Source: Tridacna crocea (lineage: Eukaryota > Mollusca > Bivalvia > Cardiida > Cardiidae). Taken from it: a stretch of 64,000 nt of DNA. This document shows, one piece after another, positions 49,601 through 61,600 of this stretch. Position 1 is the stretch's first letter, and every line of letters starts with the position of its first letter. Where the stretch lies: assembly GCA_943736015.1 (NCBI GenBank), contig OX031059.1:45767159-45831158 (forward strand). Reading direction: 5' to 3'. Below the pieces are notes generated by a model. The model saw nothing but the letters and a program-made list of their open reading frames with translations, had not been told where the DNA came from and did not search any database. The position numbers were made by a program, and so were the translations under genes.

Positions 49601-52600
49601 CATAGGTGGATAGATCTCATCAACGGGGAGTGCAGTGCACAGGAATCATAACTCTTGCTCGCTTTATTTTTGTTTTTCATACTTGAATTTTGTCCAGTGC
49701 ATGCCCCAGCTTTACAACTTGGGGTAAGACGGGCGTATCTTGCGACAATTTGCCGCTCTTGTTCAATGTTCTTTTGATAACAGGTTGGATACTTGCTAGC
49801 CATACCAGAAGCTGCATTGACCAACATATCAGACAGAAATGAAGGTTATCATAAAGAGGGACTTGAATTTGTGGTAAGTGTGATTTATTTAACACGTTAC
49901 TTGCAGATATGACTTTGAAAATCTTCCAAAATATGCTTTTTAACTCTTTCATAGATAACAAAACTTCTGACTTGTTTAACCCTTTACCACACAATCCCAA
50001 GTTTTAACATCCCTGAGGAAGAAGCCTTTTGAAAACATTGTGGGAAAAGGAGAAAATGCTGGTAACCAGCATTTTCTCCTTTTCCCATAATGGTTTCTTT
50101 CCAATGAAAGACAAATTCCATCATTTGAGGCACATTTGTATTGTCGTCTGCAAATGTTTTCAGTTTGGACAAGTTTAAGATTTTGTCGTGTGGTAAAGTG
50201 TTAAATTAAAGAAAACAAATTTGATGTGGCTGAAATAATGGGATTTGTTTTTGAAAGGCGAGGACAAATTGGTTACCTGCATTTTCTCGTTTTTCCAGAA
50301 TGTTTTGAAGTCCTTCTTGTTTTATTTGTTAAAACCGCGATTTTTGTGGACAGTTATAAAAGGATTATTTAACATAACTAAAGGTTGAACTTAGGCAAAA
50401 AACACCAGAATAAAGAGAGAATTGCCTTATTCAGACAATATTTTCATTTGTTCTATTGTTTTGTGATGAATCTCTGTCAAGCTATGATAGGGCTGAAAGC
50501 ATTATGGGAAGTGGAGAAAATGGTAGTTATTAGCATATTCTCTTTTCTTATTATGTTCCCATAAGCCTCCTATGTGATGGTCTTTAAAGGTCAGGATTGT
50601 TTGGTATAGAGTCAAGTTAAGTGTTATAATTATGATTATCATGCTAGTACAAATAGTAGTTCTCTACAGTAAAAGAAGTTTTAAAAATTTGTTTGGAATA
50701 GGATAGGGCCTTTTAACATGCAGTTATGTCTTCATAGTCCAATATCATCTGTGCAAGGATGTAAAAAGATAAACAATGTATAGTTATGTATTTCTTCTGA
50801 GCGATTCAATATATTTCAGTTTAGCTCCAATTTTGTACTGCACTATAGAAGTGAAGGAACAAGAGGTATTGAACAAACTTTAACAGTTCAAGTTTGCTGT
50901 TACATGAAATCCAGCATTGCTGCAATGCAGTCTAGGCGTGTTCATCCAGTAGGAAACAGCCTTTGAAACTGTTGTATAAATAGAGCTACTGCTCTTAATA
51001 CACAATAGTTCCTTTTCCAGGATTCTTTTGATATCATTTAAAAAAAAGAGAAACCTTTTTTCATCCTTTTGTGCTTCAACTGTGTCATGGTTATCAGAGT
51101 TTGACATGTCTAAAATGGTATACTCAGCATCAATAAAAAAGTCACCAGTTAGTCAATCAAAGTTTACTCTGGACTGATGAAAGGGCATAATTCCTCAAAT
51201 AGCTTTATGTTTTCCAGCATGCTGTTACAGTTTCAATGTGAATCACAAAGGCATAGAGACATTCTCATGTCAAAAAAATTAAATTGGTAAATGACATAAT
51301 TGAAAATTTCTCTCTTGAGTCAAGGTGAAAATTATTCAACTTTATTACCTGGTAACTTTTCATTGACACTGAGTATATTTGTGGTAATAGATATATGCAT
51401 GGATCAAGCTAGAGAATGTCAAAAAGAAAGAAATAGAGGATATTTGGTTTTTTTTACAGTAAAAATTTGAAATTATTTCATCAAGTGAACATCATTGTTT
51501 TTATTTTCACAAGTAGCTCAGCCACGAGTGAAAATATTACTCATGATGTTCACAAAATGAAATAAATTTTGATAATTCACAAAAAAACCCAAATATTCTA
51601 TTTATTTCATACTTTTAACCCTTTCATGGATGAACTTAATCAAAATCCAGTGCAGTTCTTTTCGTGTATTCCTAGAGGCATAACCCCTCCGCATTGCAAC
51701 CCATTATGAAATTAAGTCAAGCGCGAGAAATGTAAGGTAAATTATATTTCCATCTGATTGCAATAAGTACTCTGGAACAACTGTTTCTATCTTCAACTGA
51801 AGAGTTAGAATATAAAAATTGGTATTTTCACTGGAGGCATAGCCCGTCCGCATTGCAACTCATTACAAAATTATGTCAAGTGCAAGAAATGTAAGGTAAA
51901 TTATATTTCCATCTGGTAGTAATAAGTAGGCTGGAACAACTGTTTCTATCTTCTGCTGAAAAGTTACAATATGAAAATTGGCATTTTCACTGGAGGCATA
52001 GCCCCTTCGCATTGCAACTCATTACAAAATTATGTCAAGTGCAAGAAATGTAAGGTAAATTATATTTCCATCTGGTAGTAATAAGTGGGCTGGAACAACT
52101 GTTTCTATCTTTAACTGAAAAGTTAGAATATGAAAATTGGTATTTTCACTGTTTGTAACCATGATATATCGAAAAAATATTTCACTGATATTTCTAGAAA
52201 ATCCTACCGGAAAGCATATGAAATACTTAATGGATATTTTAAGTTGTGGAAAATGCTTGTTGGAATACAAGATTGCTGTAGTCAAAATGTTTCACAAAGT
52301 ATCAGACAACGTGTACTGATGATCAGAGTCAACATTCTATGCAGTCTGATCTTGGGTCTCAACACTCAATTTGCCTATACTGTTTAACTGTTTACCACAC
52401 AATCCCGACTTTTAACGACCCTGAGATAGAAGTCTTTTGAAAACATTGCGGGAAAAGGAGAAAATGTTGGTAACCAGGATTTTCTCCTTTTCCCACAATG
52501 TTTGCTACCTTGCTGGAAACAAATTTCAATTTTTGAGTTGCATATAATTTGTCGTCTGCAAGTGCTTTCAATTTGGACCAGTGTACAATTTTGTCGTTTG

Positions 52601-55600
52601 GTAAATAGTTAACACATAACACATTTTTATAGTCATCCATTAGAAGAGATTTTGCAAATTACTAAACCAGAATGGCTAAAACCATGAGACTTGCCTTTGA
52701 TGGTAAATGAAATATAATGTGAAAAGAGAAAATGCTGGTTACCAGCATTTTCTTCTTTTACCTTAATGTTTTCAAAAGCAGACTATGAAAGCATTGGTAA
52801 AAGTCAGGTTTACAAAATAAATGCTTAAGTTTTCTGTGGCATTTTAAGACTTTTTTGTTCTTTCTTTTGAATTTTTCTGGTTACAAGCATGTTCTCCTTT
52901 TCCTATATTGTTTTCAAAATTGTTCTTCTTTAGTGTCATTTAAACACAGGTTAGTTAGGTAATGGGTCAATAATTTTCCAAGTTTTCACTTATTCTGGAA
53001 GGTATTTGTAATCAAAATCTTTGAAATATTCATGGTGTTTAATGGAGTTTTCAACATTATTTCAGTTGTGTCACAGTGGCTGGTGGGTCTATAAGTACTG
53101 TCCTGGAATTTGTTTTAGCAGCACTTTGCACAGTATTCTCTCAAAGCCACTGGCTTCTTTCCCATGTACCCCAATTGTCTAAACAATGATCAGCTCTGAA
53201 AAAGATATAAATCCTGTCACATTGGCCATCATTAATCCTCAGAAGGAAACTGGCAGAGCTCAGGATTCAATTTAACAATCTCTGTTCTCTAGAGCTGTAC
53301 TAAAATGTGACAATCTCCTGGAATTATGGGCCATCACATGAATACAAGTGAAACATTTTGGCAGTGGAAGTTGTTCTGTATGAGCTTTTTATGGTGTAAA
53401 AAAAAAAACAATGAGAGAAACTTTAGTGGAAGGGTTATGATTTCAAAATATTAAATTCTGTTTTTAATCAGACTATCTCACTACGATTCTGTGCAAACTT
53501 ATGATTAACTAAACTTATTGCAATAACAATTGCAATAAAGAGTTAGGAAAACTAATCATTTTTTTTTTTCAGAATTAGATTCACTGCTAGGAGACACAAG
53601 GTGTGATATTACAGGTAAGATAAAATTCAATGGCTCAGAGGATTTTTAATGTATAAGTTAAACTTTTGCTAGGCTCTTAACTACACAATTCTGACTTTCA
53701 ACAACCTTTTGTTAGAAAGCTTCTAAAAACATTGTGGGAAAAGGAGAGATGCTGTAACCAGTGTTTTCTCTTTTTCCCCACAACACTTCCTACCCTATGT
53801 AAGAACTTCAGCTTAATTTTACATTTGAAATTGGTTTTTAGCTCTATTTGCAGAAGGCCAGCAGACTTTTGTTATGTCTTGGTGTCCATTGTACATCTGT
53901 CCATGCATCCAGTGTACGTGTATATCAAATGATTATTTTGCCTGAGGTAGGGAAGGAAACATGTTTGGAAATGGAGAAAAAAATTGCTGACAATGTTTTG
54001 TCCTTTTCCTGCAAAGTTTTCTAAAGCCTTCTCTTTAAAGGTCATTAACAATCCAGTTTATGTGGTAAAGGGCTGAAAAGCCAGTGGAGGGTACATGGCC
54101 ATCTTGGCCCTCTTGTTTGTAGATGCTTTTGAAATTAGGAAGGGTTTTTCCATTCATCTAAATTGGAAGTCTCTGCCAACAGCTTATTTCAACCTTGTGG
54201 GAATGGGAGCTTTGGCTTGTTTTAAGTTTTGATTTCTTTCTCACTCAAACTTTTTCGCATCTTTCAATGAATTAATTATGTTCCATTCAAGGTCCATGTG
54301 AAATAGCCATAGACAAGGATTATTTATCAGTAGTCAATGCAGCAAAAAAAAAGTCATTCGTGAAAAAAGATAAATAAATAGTTTGGAAAAAATAGAATAA
54401 TTGGTCTAAATAATCACTGTACATGTGCATATATATATATATATATATTTATGTTTTGTAAATAAACAGGTATTTATTGTAACAATGGAAATTTTTTGAA
54501 CATTACCAACAGTAAAGCACCATGTCTCCAAAAATTTACCATTCTGTTACATTTTTTTCTCTTTTTCATCTGAAAAAGTCTTCTGCATCAATAATTTGAA
54601 ATGATGTCACCAGTAGGTCCACATCTTTAACTTTTCACAACAAAGAAAATTGGACTCATGCATATTAAAAGCATTTGCAGACAGCAAATCAAAGGTTACT
54701 CGGAACAAAATTATTATTTAAAGTTTAGAAAATGTGTGTGTGTGTGGGGTGGGGGGGGGGGGACAGGAGGAGGAGGAGAAAATGCCCCAAATCAGCATTT
54801 TTACTATACCTTCACTGTGTTCAAAAGCCTTTTCTTATGGGTCATTATAACTTAGGATAGTGTGGTAAAGGATTATTAAGATTATTTATGGATATCTTTT
54901 CTTCCATTTATTAAAGATTAAGTAACGTCAAGTATGATGCTTATATGTCATGATTGTCTTTTGTTACTTTCAGATATGGAGACGACAATAATGCATAAAC
55001 TTCAAGACAGTATACTTGAACATACAGATGCACTACTTGGGGTGATAGATATTGCTGCAGAATTGGACTGGTATAGAAGTGAATTATTTATGACTAGTTT
55101 TTAGCACTACTGGCTTTCAGCCAGCAGAGCTTATGTCATGGCGTGGTTTCCGTCATCTGTCCATCCGTCTGTATGTCTGTCTGTCTGTCCGTCCGTCCGT
55201 TAGTCATTTTCTTGTTTACGCGATAAAGTCTGCATTTGTTGCCCGATTTTCGTGAAACTTGCACAGTTTGTTTATCTCTTCAATAGCTTCAACCCTATTG
55301 ATTTTGAGAAAAATCCAACAAACAGTATGGGAAAAGTAGCTATTTCAAGTTGAAAATTTCAAATTCTTGTTTATGCGATAAAGTCTGCATTTGTGGCTTG
55401 ATTTTTGTGAAACTTGCACAGTTTGTTTATCTCATCAATAGCTTCAACCCTATTGATTTTGAGAAAAATCCAACAAACTTTATGGGAAAAGGAGGCTTTT
55501 CAATTTGAAAATTTCAAATTCTTGTTTACGCGATAAAGTCTCCATTTGTGGCCTGATTTTCGTGAAACTTGCACAGTTTGTGTATCTCATCAATAGCTTC

Positions 55601-58600
55601 AACCCTATTGATTTTGAGAAAAATCCAACAAACAGTATGGAAAAAGTAGCCATTTCAAGTTGAAAATTTTTAATTCTTGTTTATGCAATAAAGTCAGCAT
55701 TTGTTGCCAGATTTTCATGAAAATCACAAAGTTTGTTTATCTTATCAGTAGCTTCAACCCTATTTATTTTGAGAAAAATCCAACAAACAGAATGGGAAAA
55801 GTAGCCATTTCAAGTTGAAAATTTTAAATTCTTGTTTACGGGATAAAATGTGCATTTGTAATTAGATTTTTGTGAAACTTGCACAGTTTGTTTATCTCAT
55901 CAATAGCTTCAACCCTATCTATTTTGAAATAAATCCAACAAACATTTTGGGAAAAGAAACCATTTCAGGTTGAAAATTACCAATTCTTGTTTTCGAAACA
56001 AAGTCTGCATTTGTTGTCAGATCTTCATGAAAAAGTAAAATTGAATTCTCTGCCAGTAGAGCGTATTCAGGCCCTTCAGGGCCTTCTAGTTTTCTTTTTT
56101 TATGGCTTTTAGCATCATTTTAAATTGTATTGTAGTTTCATCATGATGGCAAGGACACCTGTCCATCTTCCCTCTTAATATCGTATAGTAATACACACAA
56201 TCTTCCTAAAATTCTACCAATAAGTTTATTTACAGTGTTGCCTCCATTGCATTAGGGGAATCCCATAATTACTAAGCATTGTGTCTCAAAATGAATTTAG
56301 TTGGTCTCTTTTTGTAAAGAAAAAATCAAGACCAGAAATAATATGAAAAAAAGTTTGTATTTGTCTCTAATGTCAGTATTATTTTTAGTATGAGAAGCAC
56401 AGGGTAAATTGACACTCACTAAAAAAAACCCTAATTGGTTTCCATCAACTGATTTTGTCCATCAGAACATCACACTAACTACCTCCATCAACCTTATGCA
56501 GTGTAAGCCAGTAGCCATTCCCCAAAGGATGAAAAGGAAACAACACCTTTACCTTTTTAGCTCACCTGAGCACTAAGTGCCCAGAGTGAGCTATTGTGAT
56601 AGTGCTGTGTCCGTCATCCGTCGTCAACTTTTTACCTTGTGTACGCTCTAGAGGTCACATTTTTCGTCCCATACTCATGAAACTTGGTCAGAATGTTTGC
56701 CTGGATGAAAGCTCACATGAGTTTGAAATTGGGTCATGTTGGATCAGAAACTAGGTCATTAGGTCAAATCTTAGGATAACATTGTGTACGCTCTAGAGGC
56801 CACATTTTCAGTCTGATACTCATGAAATTTGGTCAGAATATTTGCTTTGATAAGAGCTATAATTAGTTTGAAAATGGGTCATCTCGGATAAAAAACTAGG
56901 TCACTAGGTCAGATCTTAGAAAAACCTTGTGTATGCTCTAGAGGCCACAATTTCAGTCCAATACTCATGAAAGTTGGTCAGAATATTTGCCTTGATGATA
57001 TCTCGGATGAGTTTGAAAATGGGTGATGTCGGGTCTAAAACTAGGTCTCTAGGTCAAATCTTAGAAAGACCTTGTGTATGCTCTAGAGGCCACATTTTCA
57101 GTCCAAAGCTCTTCAAAGTTGGTCAGAATATTTGTCTTGATGATATCTTAGATGAGTTTGAAAATGGCTATTGTTGGGTCAAAAACTAGGTCACTAAGTC
57201 AAATGTTAGAAAACATTTTGTACATTCTAGAGGCCACATTTTCAGTCCAAAACTCTTGAAAGTTGGTCAGAATGTTTGTCTTGATGATATCTCAGACGAG
57301 TTTGAAAATGGGTCATGTTGGGTCAAAAACTAGGTTACTATGTCAAATCTTAGAAAAACCTTGTATACGCTCTGGATGCCACATTTTCAGTCCAACACTT
57401 TTTAAAATTGGTCAGTGAAAATGGGTCATGTTGGGTCAAAACCTAGGTCAATTGGTAAAATGTTATAAAAACCTTGTGTATGCTGTGGAGGACACATTTT
57501 CAGTCTGATACTCCTGAAATTTGTTCATGATATTTGTCTTGGTGATGCCTTATATGATTTCGAAAATGGATCATGTGGAGTCAAAAACTAGGTCACTGAG
57601 TCAAATATTAGAAGAATCTTGTGTACAATCTAGAGGCCACATTTTCTGTTTGACACTCTTCAAACTTGGTCAGAATGGTTTTTTTTTGGTAATGTCTCAA
57701 AGGAGTTTGATAATGGGTAATTGTAGGGTCCAAAACTAGGTCACTTTGTCATATCTTAGAAAAACCTTTTGTATGCTGTAGGGCCACATTTTCAGTCCAA
57801 CACTCATGAAACTTGGTCGGAAATTTGTTTTATTGATATCTCGAAAGTGTTTGATAATGGGTAATGTCTGATAAAAAACTTTGTCACAGGGAGACTGGAT
57901 TGAAAATGGTTCATGTTTGGTCAATAGACTTGGGTGAGCAATTTCAGGGCCATCATGGCCCTTTTGTTTTGATTCCTCCAGGCAGATATTATATGTGTTA
58001 ATTCGACTTCAATTGTAATTCAAGACAGTAACAAAATAAGACTGGTCCTCTTTAAAGAAATAAGAGATACATGTTCTATAAGAGCTTTCTGGTAATTGTC
58101 ATTGTAAATCAATTGTAAATACATGTACATGTTGTTGTGTAGAATATTAATTTTGTTTTTACTATACTGTCCCATTAAATTTACTGTCCCCCAGAATTCC
58201 CAGGAGTGGGCCAAGTTTTTCCATTGAATAAAAAGTCTAGATGCAATAATCTTATGGTGGTCTTTAAAGACTGGAGGACAATGATATTATTCATAGGCTG
58301 TTGATAAAGTTGTAATGAAATATCGGGAACTTTTGATTTTTGTCATATTTCCATGTTCTTATTGTGTTTACTTTTGTATGAAGTATTTTATCCCTGGCTG
58401 TTTGTGCTAGAGAGTATGGCTATGTCAGGCCTACCATGACGGAAGACAATATCATTGAAGTTATTGGGGGCAGGTAGGTTGCTATGAACCTCAATTTGTG
58501 TTTTGAATTCATTATTCCACAGTTATAACTTTTTAACATCAGAAAGTGACAGGTTTTGACAGGTTTTGTTAGGTCTTAAATTATTCCAAAGAGTATTTTG

Positions 58601-61600
58601 TTCTTTATTTCTTCAACTTAAATTGTTTATTACAATTTGTTGTTGTCATGCAAGAAGCACTGACACCTCACATGAGATACCATGTATATGTTTCAGACAT
58701 TTTAATGATGTATCAAAATCTAAAGGCTGCAGACTTAGTTAAGTGGCATTTAACTAGTGATTGTACTGTTTAGAATAAATGGTGCCATATTGGTTGTTTC
58801 AGACACCCCATACAAGAGATGTGTTGTGGCACTTTTGTACCCAATGATATATACAGTGACAGTGAGACAGGAAGAATCAAAGTACTAACGGGACCAAATG
58901 CTTGTGGAAAATCTGTGTATTTGAAACAGGTCATGTGGTTTATTGTATACATTGTACTTACTTACAAATTTTACTGAGCTAAAGAGTGGCAAAAATTAAT
59001 TTTGCTAAGTTTAGGTTGACTGTTTGTGGCAACTATCTCATGTGTATAATAATATACAAGATCATTTTAGGAAAAGATCTTAATATTCAAAATCTTGGTC
59101 CTAGATACTGACTGTTTGAATACTGTACATTTCATCCATTTGGTACTCTATTCAACTCTGTATCAAGCAACAAGTATTTAAACTATTTCAGTTATTTTTG
59201 AGACAGCTAACTTTGATCACTAATTATAGAGTGATATTTTTATTTTGGAAGAACTATGAAACAATTATTATGTTGCTTTTCAATGCTTTTTTTCCCTCAT
59301 GTGTTTCAGGTGGCACTGATTGTATTTATGGCTCAGATTGGTAGTTTTGTACCTGCAAACTCCGCCAAACTGGGACTGATAGACCGGATTTTTACAAGAG
59401 TTAGTTCTCTAGAGAGTGTGTCTGTGGGTCTGTCTACATTTATGATAGATATTAACCAGGTATTTTTGATGCAAGAATACTCCTCTACTATTATCTTGAA
59501 TGAATAAAACGGGCAAAACTAGTCAGAAGTAAATGCCCAGACATTTCAAGGCTGTTTTTGCCTAAGATATCATGCAAAACACTGTATGTTTCTAGCTGCT
59601 GATCTTGATTAAACTGTCCACAGAAAGCACAAGAAGGAAAATTAGTATTTACTATTATCAAATGGATACATGCTGTATGACTATATAGTGGATGATACAT
59701 GAAAACAGTACAAGAAAAAGGGTAATCATGAAACTTTTTTTGAAAAAGAAGGAGAGAATTTCTTCTGAATTTGTATTGCTGTTCTGGTCTCATATACAAT
59801 ATTGATATTAACGTTTACATGCAAACCTACAATCTGTAGAAAACAACAGGTAGAATTTTTTAATATAAAATTAAGATCAAACTTTCCTGAGCTTGCTTTT
59901 CAAATATACACATATTTACATGTTGGTGGTGATACAGGATGAAAGAAATGACAATACTTAATATATACATTTTTTTCTTTATCTAAATAGATTCTAATAT
60001 TATCAGAGTATTTGTGTAGAAGTTGCATGGTTTTCTGTTGGCTTTGTTGCAGCCTATAAACAGGATGGACGCTGTCAATCATGGAAAATGACCAAATACT
60101 TCCATCTCTAGTCTCAAGACTTTCAAGAATGCTTTTTCATAGAATGCCTAAATGCATTTTGGACACTTAATATCAAAGATCAGACATTTTATTTTGATCT
60201 ACACTCTCTGGTTAATGATAGTTTTTCTATAGGATAGCCTTCCTCTGGTCTTTCAGATGTCAGATGCTCTCAGGAATGCTGGGAAAAGTTCTCTGTGTAT
60301 TGTAGATGAATTTGGTAAAGGGACAGATATGGTAAGCTAGAGCATGTGTAGTATGCAACAGTCATCATTGTTCTAGTGTGTCAGTGAAAAAAAAGCTTTA
60401 TGGAGTCAAATTATTCACTTTTTAGCTCACCTGAGCACAACATGCTCAAGGGGAGCTTTTAGGATCACCCGGTGTCTGTCGTCTGTCGTGCGTCAGTGCG
60501 TCGTCAACAATTCTTTAAACATCAACTCCTCCTAAACCGCGGGGCCAATTTGGACCAAACTTGGCTGGAATGTTCCTTGGGAGGTCCTCTTTAAATACTG
60601 TCCACAGAATTTGATTCCATCAAAAACTCTGATTGCCATGGCAACGAAATGGAATTTTCTAGGGAATTCTTTAAAAATCTTCTCCTCTGAAACCGCTGGT
60701 CGGATTTTGGAATAATTTCACAGATATGTTCCTTGGGTGACCCTTTTCAAAAATTGTTCGTGAAATTTTGATTCATCAAAAAATGTGGCTCTGGTGAATG
60801 GGGGCTTCTTGCACTATATACACGTAGAAATGAAGGAATTCTTTAAAAATCTTCTCCTCTGAAACCGCTGGTCGGATTTTAAAATAATTCCACAGACATG
60901 TTCCTTAGGTGACCCTTTTCAAAAATTGTTTGTGAAATTTTGATCCGTCAAAAAATGTGGCTCTGGTGAATGGGGGCTACTTGCACTATGCAGAAATGAA
61001 GGAATTCTTAAAAAATCTTCTTCTCTGAAACCGCTAGTCAGATTTTGAAATACTTTCACAGAGTTGCTCCTTGGGTGACCCTTTCCAAACAGTGTTCGCG
61101 AAATTTTGATTGGTCAAGAAACATGGCTCTAGTGAATGGGGGCTTCTTGCACTATACAGAAATGAAGAAATTCTTAAAAATTCTTCTTCTCTGAAACAAC
61201 TGGTTAGATTTTGAAATAATTTTACAGAGTTGTTCCTTGCATGACCCTTTTCAAAAATTGTTCGCGAAATTTTGATTGGTCAAGAAACATGGCTCTGGTG
61301 AATGGGGGCTACTTGCACTATACAGAAATGAAGAAATTCCTAAAAATTCTTCTTCTCTGAAACAGCAGGTTAGATTTTAAAATAATTTCACAGACTTGTT
61401 CCTTGGGTGACCCTTTTCAAAAATTGTTCGCAAAATGCTGATTTGTCTAGAAACATGGCTCTGGTGAATGGGGGCTACTTGCACTATACAGAAATGAAGA
61501 AATTCTTGAAAATTCTTCTTCTCTGAAATGGCTGGACAGATTTTGGAATAATTTCACAGAAATGTTCCTTGAATGACCCTTTTTAAAACTTGTTCATGAA

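Noticed and set aside
59256..59507. Separate 83-residue gene
   Set aside because: It is MSH5 exon 23 with intron read-through at both ends.
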